DNA of 49,164 bases from an uncultured Clostridium sp. (GTDB taxonomy: Bacteria > Bacillota > Clostridia > Lachnospirales > Lachnospiraceae): positions 1 to 49,164 of the forward strand of contig CAUCIO010000001.1 of NCBI GenBank assembly GCA_958442925.1. Reading direction: 5' to 3'. The notes under the pieces are model-generated. The model had not been told where the DNA came from and ran no database searches. It saw only the letters and a program-made list of their open reading frames with translations. This document shows, piece after piece, positions 40,899-48,510 of this stretch. The translations under genes and the position numbers were made by a program. Each line of letters opens with the position of its first letter. The stretch's first letter is position 1.

Positions 40899-42191
40899 AT
40901 GGAACAGTATATTATGAAAGGCGGCAATCCCCTGGTCGGTGAAGTCACCATCAGCGGAGCGAAAAATGCCGCTCTGGGAATATTAGCTGCATCAATTATG
41001 ACGGACGAAGAAGTTTTGATAGAGAACCTGCCGGATGTGCGGGATATCAATGTGCTGTTAGAGGCCATTGAAGAGATTGGGGCCAAGGTAGACCGCATTG
41101 ACCGCCACACAGCCAGGATTGACGCGAAACATATCAAAGAAGTAAGCGTGGATGACGAGTATATCCGCAAGATCCGCGCTTCCTATTATTTTATCGGCGC
41201 TCTTCTTGGAAAGTACAAGAGCGCGGAGGTTCCCCTTCCAGGCGGCTGCAATATTGGAAGCCGTCCGATTGATCAGCATATCAAGGGTTTTCGGGCTCTG
41301 GGAGCTGAGGTAGAGGTAAAGAGAGGAGCCGTAGTGGCTCATGCCATTGACCTGGTGGGAAGTCACATTTATCTGGACGTAGTCAGCGTAGGAGCTACGA
41401 TCAACGTGATGATGGCGGCGACTCTGGCAGAGGGAGAGACGATTATTGAAAATGCTGCCAAGGAGCCTCATGTAGTAGACGTAGCCAACTTCCTGAACAG
41501 TATGGGAGCCAATGTGAAGGGCGCCGGAACCGATATTATCCGTATTAAAGGCGTCAGAAAGCTTCATGGAACAGAATATTCCATTATCCCGGATCAGATT
41601 GAGGCCGGGACCTTTATGTGCGCCGCTGCCATTACCAGAGGCGATATTATGGTGCAGAATGTTATTCCGAAGCACTTGGAAGCCATTACTGCGAAGCTGA
41701 TTGAGATGGGCTGCGAGGTGACTGAGTTTGACGAAGCAGTCCGGGTAGTAGGTAAGCCGCGCCAGAAGCATATGGATATTAAGACTCTTCCATATCCTGG
41801 ATTTCCGACGGATATGCAGCCTCAGATTACAGTGACTCTGGCTCTGGCAGAGGGAACCAGCGTGGTGACAGAGAGCATTTTTGAGAATCGTTTTAAATAC
41901 GTAGATGAGCTGTCCCGCATGGGCTGCAATATTAAGGTAGAGGGAAATGTAGCGATTATTGACGGCGTAAGAGGCTTTACAGGAGCTACAGTCAATGCGC
42001 CGGATCTGCGGGCAGGAGCTGCCCTTGTTATTGCGGGCCTGGCCGCTGAGGGCTATACGGTAGTCGATGAGATTGGATACATACAGAGAGGGTATGAAAA
42101 CTTCGAGGAGAAGTTAAGAGGCCTGGGAGCTGTGATTGAGAAGGTGGATTCTGAGAAAGAGGCTCAGAAATTCAGGCTGAAAGTGGGCTGA
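40899..42191 (+). CDS. murA: UDP-N-acetylglucosamine 1-carboxyvinyltransferase
   Basis: First committed enzyme of peptidoglycan synthesis, 430 residues; transfers enolpyruvate from PEP to UDP-GlcNAc in the cytoplasm. Lys22 in the SGAKNAAL motif and the active-site Cys117 in PLPGGCNIGSRPIDQHI are present, the latter being the fosfomycin target. Firmicutes often have two paralogues; I cannot tell whether this is murA or murA2 (murZ). It has its own promoter and is followed by the metK unit. Confidence 0.96.
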   Translation: MEQYIMKGGNPLVGEVTISGAKNAALGILAASIMTDEEVLIENLPDVRDINVLLEAIEEIGAKVDRIDRHTARIDAKHIKEVSVDDEYIRKIRASYYFIGALLGKYKSAEVPLPGGCNIGSRPIDQHIKGFRALGAEVEVKRGAVVAHAIDLVGSHIYLDVVSVGATINVMMAATLAEGETIIENAAKEPHVVDVANFLNSMGANVKGAGTDIIRIKGVRKLHGTEYSIIPDQIEAGTFMCAAAITRGDIMVQNVIPKHLEAITAKLIEMGCEVTEFDEAVRVVGKPRQKHMDIKTLPYPGFPTDMQPQITVTLALAEGTSVVTESIFENRFKYVDELSRMGCNIKVEGNVAIIDGVRGFTGATVNAPDLRAGAALVIAGLAAEGYTVVDEIGYIQRGYENFEEKLRGLGAVIEKVDSEKEAQKFRLKVG

Positions 42192-42200
42192 TATTTCTCT

Positions 42201-42229
42201 TGACAGGAGAGAGAGAATAGGATATCATA
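42201..42229 (+). promoter_or_regulatory. Sigma-A promoter of the SAM riboswitch-metK unit
   Basis: TTGACA (42201-42206), 17-nt spacer, TATCAT (42224-42229). It lies directly after the murA stop; transcription should begin near 42236, about 55 nt before the aptamer. Confidence 0.75.
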
Positions 42230-42290
42230 TCAATCGCAAGTAAAGAATGCAGGATCATTTAGATACAAGTAAATAATGTGCGTAATATCC

Positions 42291-42404
42291 CTTATTCAGA
42301 GTGATGGAGATACAAAGGATCTGAGAAGTCACGGCAACCCCAGAAGAATGGAAGGTGCCAGCCTGAGCGAGGAACCGCAGACGCGCGGCAAATCGAGCAA
42401 TAAG
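42291..42404 (+). promoter_or_regulatory. SAM-I riboswitch (S-box)
   Basis: CTTATT at 42291-42296 pairs with AATAAG at 42399-42404 to close P1. Conserved segments follow the S-box order: AGAGTGATGGAG (kink-turn), GAAGTCACGGCAACC, GGAAGGTGCCAGCCTGAGC and a final AAATCGAGCAATAAGAGG. It precedes metK, so SAM should repress its own synthesis. Confidence 0.92.
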
Positions 42405-42426
42405 AGGAAGTGATAGAAAAGAAATC

Positions 42427-42454
42427 AAGTCCGTATTGCTGCGGACTTTTTTTT
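42427..42454 (+). terminator. Riboswitch-controlled terminator
   Basis: AAGTCCG (42427-42433) pairs with CGGACTT (42442-42448), 8-nt loop, followed by an eight-T run ending at 42454. It is the expression platform of the S-box. Confidence 0.85.
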
Positions 42455-42490
42455 ACGATAAAAACAAAGTTTTTATCGTAAAAAAAAGTC
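42444..42490. repeat. 22-bp perfect inverted repeat in the metK leader
   Basis: Arms at 42444-42465 and 42469-42490 with loop AAA (42466-42468) are perfect complements; the core is TTTACGATAAAAAC / GTTTTTATCGTAAA flanked by T8 and A8. The left arm overlaps the 3' side and T-run of the S-box terminator, so the two structures exclude each other. Confidence 0.8.
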
Positions 42491-42548
42491 ATAAAGATGC
42501 GCACAAATGCGAAACAACATTGATTTACTACGAAGAAGGAGGAACAAC

Positions 42549-43739
42549 GTGGAGAAGTTACTTTTTACATCCGAGTCTGTTACTGAAGGCCATCCAGACA
42601 AAATGTGCGATCAGATTTCTGATGCCATTCTGGACGCTCTTATGGAGAAGGATCCAATGAGCCGTGTTGCCTGTGAGACGGCAGTTACCACAGGACTTGT
42701 CCTGGTTATGGGTGAGATTACAACCAACGCCTATGTAGATATTCAGAAAATTGTCAGAGAAACTGTTCGCGAGATTGGATACGACCGTGCGAAATATGGC
42801 TTTGACTGCGATACCTGCGGCGTGCTGACTGCTATTGATGAGCAATCTGCCGATATTGCCCTGGGTGTAGACAAGGCGTTAGAGGCAAAGGAAAATAAGA
42901 TGTCTGATGAGGAGATTGACGCGATTGGAGCCGGTGATCAGGGCATGATGTTCGGCTTTGCGGCCAATGAGACTGAGGAGTATATGCCTTATCCGATTTC
43001 TCTGGCTCACAAGCTGGCCAGAAGACTGACAGAGGTGAGAAAGAATGGAACCCTTTCCTACCTTCGTCCGGACGGAAAGACACAGGTAACTGTAGAGTAT
43101 GATGAGAATGGAAAGCCGTTCCGCTTAGATGCAGTGGTTCTCTCCACTCAGCATGACGAGAAGGTAACTCAGGAGCAGATTCACAAGGATATCAAGCGCT
43201 ATGTGTTTGATCCGATCCTCCCGGCTCATATGATTGATACAAATACAAAGTTCTTTATTAATCCCACAGGACGTTTCGTAATCGGAGGACCTCACGGAGA
43301 CAGCGGCCTTACAGGAAGAAAGATCATTGTAGACACCTACGGCGGATATGCCCGTCATGGCGGCGGCGCTTTCTCCGGAAAAGACTGCACCAAAGTAGAC
43401 CGTTCCGCAGCCTACGCAGCCCGCTATGTGGCTAAGAATATTGTAGCTGCAGGACTGGCTGACAAGTGCGAGATTCAGCTCTCCTACGCAATCGGAGTGG
43501 CTCATCCTACTTCTGTCATGGTAGATACTTTTGGCACAGGAAAGCTTTCTGATGAGAAGCTGGTGGAGATTGTGAGAGAGAACTTTGACCTTCGCCCGGC
43601 AGGTATCATTAAGATGCTTGACCTTCGCCGTCCGATTTACAAACAGACAGCAGCTTACGGCCATTTCGGAAGAAACGATCTGGATCTTCCATGGGAGAAG
43701 TTAGACCGTGTGGATACGCTGAAAGCATATTTAAAATAA
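42549..43739 (+). CDS. metK: S-adenosylmethionine synthetase
   Basis: A 396-residue enzyme making SAM from ATP and methionine. SESVTEGHPDKMCDQISDAI (ATP His and Lys), GAGDQGMMFGFA, GGPHGDSGLTGRKIIVDTYG and DRSAAYAARYVAKNIVAAGL are the family motifs. The start is GTG 42549 (MEKLLFTSESVTEG) with GAAGGAGG 6 nt upstream; an in-frame ATG at 42507 opens earlier but falls after the leader repeat and lacks a ribosome site. Controlled by the S-box. Confidence 0.97.
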   Translation: MEKLLFTSESVTEGHPDKMCDQISDAILDALMEKDPMSRVACETAVTTGLVLVMGEITTNAYVDIQKIVRETVREIGYDRAKYGFDCDTCGVLTAIDEQSADIALGVDKALEAKENKMSDEEIDAIGAGDQGMMFGFAANETEEYMPYPISLAHKLARRLTEVRKNGTLSYLRPDGKTQVTVEYDENGKPFRLDAVVLSTQHDEKVTQEQIHKDIKRYVFDPILPAHMIDTNTKFFINPTGRFVIGGPHGDSGLTGRKIIVDTYGGYARHGGGAFSGKDCTKVDRSAAYAARYVAKNIVAAGLADKCEIQLSYAIGVAHPTSVMVDTFGTGKLSDEKLVEIVRENFDLRPAGIIKMLDLRRPIYKQTAAYGHFGRNDLDLPWEKLDRVDTLKAYLK

Positions 43740-43757
43740 ATCGATTTTATTTGCAGT

Positions 43758-43811
43758 AAAAAGAGGTATTTTCCGGCAGAGCAAGTACATGACGGCGAAT
43801 GCCTCTTTTTT
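43758..43811 (+). terminator. Terminator after metK
   Basis: AAAAAGAGGTATT (43758-43770) pairs with AATGCCTCTTTTTT (43798-43811), with one G-U pair and a T6 run. Confidence 0.7.
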
Positions 43812-43925
43812 GCTGTGTGCCAAAGGAAAGAATATTTGAATAATTCGTGCTATTCTGAATAATAATTTTTAATATAAAATCAGAAGGGGTATTTTCGAAA
43901 AAGTTTGAAAATACCTTGAGTTTTA

Positions 43926-43955
43926 TTGACAAAAGGTATATGATTTTGATATAGG
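43926..43955 (+). promoter_or_regulatory. Candidate sigma-A promoter of the AraC-type gene
   Basis: TTGACA (43926-43931), 18-nt spacer, TATAGG (43950-43955). The 43740-44028 gap holds this and the metK terminator and nothing else that I recognise. Confidence 0.5.
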
Positions 43956-44028
43956 AACGGATAGAAGGTATATACAGATACAGGAGCGTCGGCGGACCGG
44001 GGGAAGCAGGAAAAGTGCCGCTGTTTAT

Positions 44029-44487
44029 ATGCTGCCTGTGGATAAGATGGGGGTATCAGGTGTGAAACAGAACGTGTGCAAAAATCCGTCCCCAGACGAG
44101 CCTATGGCGTGTGAAGTTGAGAACAGCCAGAAAGAATCAGCCGGCGCGTATATTGTGGCGCGGGCGCTCTGCTACATTAAGGAAAATTACAGAAAGCATC
44201 TGACTCTGGCAGGGGTAGCGGAGCAGATTTTTGTAAGCCAGTGGCATTTGAGCAAGCTTTTGAACCGCCATACAGGGAAAAATTTTTCAGAGCTGTTAAA
44301 CCAGATAAGGATTGACGAGGCTGTCCGTCTGCTGGCTGATCCAACCAGGCGGGTGGGCGACATTGCTGTGGAGGTGGGGTTCTCCGATAGCGCTCATTTC
44401 TGCCATGTGTTTAAACGGCAGGTGGGTGTATCGGCAAGAGAGTACAGAGTCCGGATGGAGCAGGGGACGTGCGGCAGGGAAGTCTGA
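44029..44487 (+). CDS. Short AraC-family HTH protein without a sensor domain
   Basis: About 152 residues, almost entirely the AraC DNA-binding domain: AYIVARALCYIKENYRKHLT, LAGVAEQIFVSQWHLSKLLN, and the second HTH VGDIAVEVGFSDSAHFCHVF followed by KRQVGVSAREYR. The N-terminal 35 residues are low-complexity and polar. The start is not settled; ATG 44029 has a weak ribosome site, and GTG 44062 after GGGGG is possible. Situated just before the two-component pair, it may be co-regulated with it. No ligand domain means the input is unknown. Confidence 0.78.
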   Translation: MLPVDKMGVSGVKQNVCKNPSPDEPMACEVENSQKESAGAYIVARALCYIKENYRKHLTLAGVAEQIFVSQWHLSKLLNRHTGKNFSELLNQIRIDEAVRLLADPTRRVGDIAVEVGFSDSAHFCHVFKRQVGVSAREYRVRMEQGTCGREV

Positions 44488-44541
44488 GAAGAGGGACAGA
44501 AATTTTAGATAACTTTTAGAAATGAGCTTCCGAAAATATGG

Positions 44542-44547
44542 TATACT
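44542..44547 (+). promoter_or_regulatory. Candidate -10 element for the kinase/regulator pair
   Basis: TATACT at 44542-44547, mirrored by AAAGTATGC at 44560-44568. No convincing -35 lies 17 nt upstream. The start would be near 44554, before the hairpin at 44581. Confidence 0.4.
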
Positions 44548-44580
44548 TTAATTAAAAATAAAGTATGCAGCGACAGTTAA

Positions 44581-44626
44581 AAATATGAGAAAACCATGCA
44601 GGCTGCGCAGGTTTTCTCATATTTTT
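44581..44626 (+). terminator. Terminator hairpin in front of the histidine kinase gene
   Basis: Perfect 15-bp arms AAATATGAGAAAACC (44581-44595) and GGTTTTCTCATATTT (44110 offset: 44610-44624), 14-nt loop, T-run 44622-44626. It ends the AraC-type transcript, or acts as an attenuator if transcription starts at the -10 element before it. The kinase ribosome site AAAGGAG follows within a few bases. Confidence 0.8.
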
Positions 44627-44644
44627 GTCAAAGGAGACAACAGT

Positions 44645-46135
44645 ATGAAGATTAAGACCCGTCTGGCTATCGCCTTTATTACGATTACCGTAGTTCCGAT
44701 TTTTCTGATTTATGGCGCGATTACGGCTCTGAGCAACTATCAGATCCGCTCCTTCCAGAAGACTTACGGACTCAGCGAGCAGGTAGATCTGCTGTCGGGC
44801 AATTCCATGCAGGTGTTTAACCGCCTGACGATTAATTCTCAGAAGAAGATTCGGGACGTAGCTATGAACGACCCGGATCGTCTGGAGGATCCGGAGTATC
44901 TGGCTAAGGTGAACGAGGCGCTGCGGGAGGAGTACTCCTTTCTGCTTGTGAGAAAGGGGCTGAATATCATTTTCTCTGGGGATCCGGAGGGAGAGAAGCT
45001 GTCCTCCCAGCTTCCTCCGTATGGGGAGGATAATTCCGACGTGCTGTCAGGCGGCTTTTATGTGGATGGGGAGGAGCAGCATCTGTTAAAACAGATTGAT
45101 TTTCAGTATGGCGACAGAAGTGGGGGAAGCGCCTTCATTGTGACAAATGTAGGAGAATACGTGCCGGAGATTAAATCCATGCTGAACGAGATGCTGCTTG
45201 TGGGGATCGCCATTATCTGCCTGACAGGCGGTATGCTGGTTATGTGGGTCTACCGGTCGATTCTGCGTCCCCTCCACGAGCTTCAGGAGGCCACGAAGAA
45301 GATTCGGGATGGAAATCTGGATTTTACTCTGGATGCGGAGAACGATGATGAGATAGGGATGCTCTGCCAGGATTTTGAGGAGATGCGTCTCAGACTGAAG
45401 GAGTCGGCGGAGGAGAAGATCCAGTACGATAAGGAAAGCAAGGAGCTGATCAGCAATATTTCCCACGATCTGAAGACGCCTATCACAGCTATCAAGGGCT
45501 ATGTGGAGGGCATTCAGGACGGAGTAGCTTCGTCACCGGAGAAGTTAAACAAGTATATCAGAACCATTTACAATAAGGCCAACGACATGGACAGGCTGAT
45601 TGACGAGCTGACTTTTTATTCGAAGATTGATACCAACCGAATTCCATATACCTTTTCCAAGATCAATGTAGCCGAGTATTTCTGGGACTGTGTGGAGGAG
45701 GTAGGCCTGGATATGGAGACCAGGGGAATTGAGCTGGGATATTTCAATTATGTGGATGAGGACGTTCTGATTATTGCAGACGCGGAGCAGATGAAACGTG
45801 TCATTAACAACATTATTGGAAATTCCCTGAAATATCTGGATAAAAAGAAGGGCATTATCAACCTTCGGATTACAGACGACGGAGATTTTATCCAGGTTAT
45901 TATCGAGGATAACGGAAAAGGGATTGCGGCGAAGGATCTGCCCTACATTTTCGACCGGTTCTACCGGACAGACTCCTCACGGAATTCTTCCAAGGGGGGA
46001 AGCGGCATTGGACTTTCCATTGTGAAAAAGATTATCGAGGACCACGGAGGCAGGATCTGGGCTTCCAGCAAGGAGGGAATCGGCACAGAGATTCATTTTG
46101 TGCTTAGAAAATACCAGGAGGTAATTCAGGAATGA
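44645..46135 (+). CDS. Membrane sensor histidine kinase (HAMP, HisKA, HATPase)
   Basis: A 496-residue sensor. Helix 1 is at about residues 8-30 and helix 2 at about 181-203, with an extracytoplasmic sensor of about 150 residues between them. A HAMP domain follows (RSILRPLHELQEATKKIRDG). The phospho-acceptor is His274 in SNISHDLKTPITAIKGYVEG, and the ATPase has NNIIGNSLKYL, EDNGKGI and GGSGIGLSIVKKI. ATG 44645 follows AAAGGAG; it overlaps the response regulator gene by 4 nt (ATGA). The signal is not known. Confidence 0.93.
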   Translation: MKIKTRLAIAFITITVVPIFLIYGAITALSNYQIRSFQKTYGLSEQVDLLSGNSMQVFNRLTINSQKKIRDVAMNDPDRLEDPEYLAKVNEALREEYSFLLVRKGLNIIFSGDPEGEKLSSQLPPYGEDNSDVLSGGFYVDGEEQHLLKQIDFQYGDRSGGSAFIVTNVGEYVPEIKSMLNEMLLVGIAIICLTGGMLVMWVYRSILRPLHELQEATKKIRDGNLDFTLDAENDDEIGMLCQDFEEMRLRLKESAEEKIQYDKESKELISNISHDLKTPITAIKGYVEGIQDGVASSPEKLNKYIRTIYNKANDMDRLIDELTFYSKIDTNRIPYTFSKINVAEYFWDCVEEVGLDMETRGIELGYFNYVDEDVLIIADAEQMKRVINNIIGNSLKYLDKKKGIINLRITDDGDFIQVIIEDNGKGIAAKDLPYIFDRFYRTDSSRNSSKGGSGIGLSIVKKIIEDHGGRIWASSKEGIGTEIHFVLRKYQEVIQE

Positions 46136-46821
46136 GCAGAATTTTAATTGTTGAGGATGAAGAGGCTATCGCAGAGCTGGAGAAGGACTATCTGGAGCTG
46201 TCTGGTTTTGAGGTAGAGATAGAGAATAACGGTGAGACAGGACTTAAGAGAGCGCTGGAGGAGGAGTTCGATCTTCTGATTCTGGATCTGATGCTGCCTG
46301 GAGTCGATGGATTTGAGATCTGCCGGAAGGTCAGAGAGGCGAAGAATACGCCTATTATTATGGTTTCTGCCAAGAAGGACGACATCGACAAGATCCGTGG
46401 GCTGGGTCTGGGGGCAGACGACTATATTACAAAGCCATTCAGCCCCAGCGAGATGGTAGCCAGGGTAAAGGCCCACATGGCCCGCTATGAGAGGCTGATT
46501 GGAAGCGGAATGCCGGAGAATGAAATCATCGAGATCCGCGGTCTGAAGATTGACAAGACGGCCAGAAGAGTGTATGTGAACGGGGAGGAGAAGAACTTTA
46601 CCACCAAGGAGTTTGATCTTCTGGCTTTCCTGGCCCAGAACCCCAACCATGTATTTACCAAGGAGGAGCTGTTCAGCCGCATCTGGGATATGGAATCCCT
46701 GGGAGACATCGCTACGGTGACAGTTCACATTAAGAAAATCAGGGAAAAGATTGAGTTTAATACGGCCAAACCCCAGTATATTGAGACAATCTGGGGAGTG
46801 GGATACCGGTTTAAGGTCTGA
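46132..46821 (+). CDS. OmpR/PhoB-family response regulator
   Basis: A 229-residue regulator, partner of the kinase before it. The receiver has the phospho-acceptor Asp52 (LLILDLMLPGVDGFE), acidic EDEE near the N-terminus, and the Lys in the GADDYITKPFSPSEM loop. The C-terminal winged helix includes NFTTKEFDLLAFLAQNPNHV and VTVHIKKIREKIE. Kinase-then-regulator order and start-stop overlap indicate a co-transcribed pair. Confidence 0.94.
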   Translation: MSRILIVEDEEAIAELEKDYLELSGFEVEIENNGETGLKRALEEEFDLLILDLMLPGVDGFEICRKVREAKNTPIIMVSAKKDDIDKIRGLGLGADDYITKPFSPSEMVARVKAHMARYERLIGSGMPENEIIEIRGLKIDKTARRVYVNGEEKNFTTKEFDLLAFLAQNPNHVFTKEELFSRIWDMESLGDIATVTVHIKKIREKIEFNTAKPQYIETIWGVGYRFKV

Positions 46822-46863
46822 TTTCTGTATAGGACAGAACAAGAGGAGCATAAGAGGAACACG

Positions 46864-48510
46864 ATGGTCTTGGAGGATATGAGAGAAGGGGGAAGAGGGC
46901 GCAGCAGAAAAAGAGTGCAGAGGGAGGAGGATCGCTCCTGCCTGGAGGCGGCGGCCTGTATCTTGATTCTGCTTATTTTTACAGGGATTTTGCTGCTTCT
47001 CCTTTTTCTCAGTGTGACAGGCAGTGCAGCTGTATACGGGGGAGCGGAACAGGTGTGGTTTTACGGCGATTCGCCGCTGTACCATCTACTGGTATTTGGG
47101 CTTATCACTGCTTTGGGAGTGATGATTCTCAGGAGTGGGAATACAGGAGAAAAGGCAGAACAAAGCCGGAGAACTCAGCTGGAGCGCCGAAAGCGATTCG
47201 TCCGGATTCTCGTCATTTTTTCAGGGCTTTATGTGATTTGGATTATGGGGACGATGTTTCGCCCAGCCTCAGATCAGAGGCTGGTGATTGACTGCGGAAA
47301 AGCTCTGGCTGAGGGAGATTTTTCGCCCTGGAATCAGGTGGGCTTTCGCTATTACTATGATCACTTTGAGGGCTATGCCTATACTTATCCCCACCAGAAC
47401 GGCCAGATTCTGTTTGCAGCGTTTTTGTATCTGATTGTCGGGGAACAGGCCGCTTTTTTGTGGCAGCTTCTGAATGTAGTCTTTTTGACAATCGGTATTC
47501 TGTATACAGGAAAGATGGCAGCGGACGTTTTGGAAATGAAGAGAGGATACCACAGCCTTGTTTTTCTGATGATGGCGTTTCTGCCTTTTTCCTTTTACGT
47601 CACCTTTGCCTATGGGACGATGCCAGGCTTTGCCTGCTCTGCTGCAGCTGTATGGTATGAAAGGCGATTTTTAAAGGACGGACGAAAAGCAGATCTGCTT
47701 CTGGCGTCTCTTCTGATTTCGGCAGCTATCCTGTTTAAATCCAACTATATGATTGTGCTGGCAGCCATGATCATCTTTCTTCTGGCAGAATCGGTATTTC
47801 AGAAAAAGCTGCTTCCTCTTCTTGGCGCTGCCGCTTTGCTGTCTGCTTATCTGATAAGCCGCAGCCTGGTGCTTGGGGGACTTTCCATGGCAGCAGGTCA
47901 TCCGGTGGAGGGAGGGCCGCCGATGCTCACCTGGGTAGAGATGGGCCTTCAGGAGGGCAGCAGGGCTCCGGGATGGTTTAATAATTACAACGTGCACATT
48001 TATCTGGATAATCAGGAAGACCGGGAGCTGACAGCTGCGGCAGTAAAACGGGATCTGAGCCGCACTCTCCGGTATTTTATGGAGCATCCTGACTATGGAG
48101 CCGATTTTTTCAACAGAAAATTGCGCTCCATGTGGACGGAGCCTACTTTTCAGAGCCTCTGGATTCAGGAGGTGAAGGGCTTTGGATGGCTGTTCCCCTC
48201 CTTTGCCAGATCCCTGTTTAAAGCAGGCGGAGCGGCCAATGAAATTTACTGGGAGCTGTGTAATGCAGTCCAGACGCTGATTTATGCAGGAGCGCTGCTG
48301 TTTGTGATTTTCCGCTTCCGGAGAGTGAAGTTCCAGGGTTTATGCTTCGCTGTTATTTTTATCGGAGGCTTTCTGTTTCATCTGTTCTGGGAGGCTAAGG
48401 GACAGTATACAGTTTCTTATTTTACGCTGCTGATTCCCTATGCAGTGCTGGGAATCCAGGACTGGCTCAAATGGGTATCGAAGGGGAGGTTTGTATGGAG
48501 GAGACATTAA
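46864..48510 (+). CDS. Multi-pass membrane protein, GT39-like glycosyltransferase
   Basis: A 548-residue protein with about 10-11 membrane helices and a basic N-terminus. After the second or third helix a short loop carries MFRPASDQRLVIDCGKALAE, and the large middle loops hold FEGYAYTYPHQNGQILFAAF and a Trp/Pro-rich region. The pattern resembles the GT39/PMT-type lipid-linked-sugar transferases of Firmicutes, with an acidic residue in the first loop. It follows the response regulator by 42 bp and may be its target. Its last codons overlap the start of brnQ, so the two are probably co-transcribed. Substrate unknown. Confidence 0.7.
   Translation: MVLEDMREGGRGRSRKRVQREEDRSCLEAAACILILLIFTGILLLLLFLSVTGSAAVYGGAEQVWFYGDSPLYHLLVFGLITALGVMILRSGNTGEKAEQSRRTQLERRKRFVRILVIFSGLYVIWIMGTMFRPASDQRLVIDCGKALAEGDFSPWNQVGFRYYYDHFEGYAYTYPHQNGQILFAAFLYLIVGEQAAFLWQLLNVVFLTIGILYTGKMAADVLEMKRGYHSLVFLMMAFLPFSFYVTFAYGTMPGFACSAAAVWYERRFLKDGRKADLLLASLLISAAILFKSNYMIVLAAMIIFLLAESVFQKKLLPLLGAAALLSAYLISRSLVLGGLSMAAGHPVEGGPPMLTWVEMGLQEGSRAPGWFNNYNVHIYLDNQEDRELTAAAVKRDLSRTLRYFMEHPDYGADFFNRKLRSMWTEPTFQSLWIQEVKGFGWLFPSFARSLFKAGGAANEIYWELCNAVQTLIYAGALLFVIFRFRRVKFQGLCFAVIFIGGFLFHLFWEAKGQYTVSYFTLLIPYAVLGIQDWLKWVSKGRFVWRRH

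Noticed and set aside
41058..41771. 237-codon open frame antisense to murA
   Set aside because: It is a shadow of the conserved murA frame, with no ribosome site and a composition unlike a real protein.
42507..42548. ATG 42507 as the metK start
   Set aside because: It adds a basic 14-residue tail not seen in MetK; GTG 42549 has GAAGGAGG at good spacing and restores the normal N-terminus.
46144..47085. 313-codon open frame antisense to the response regulator and GT39-like gene
   Set aside because: It runs across two well-supported genes on the other strand, has no family resemblance and no ribosome site.
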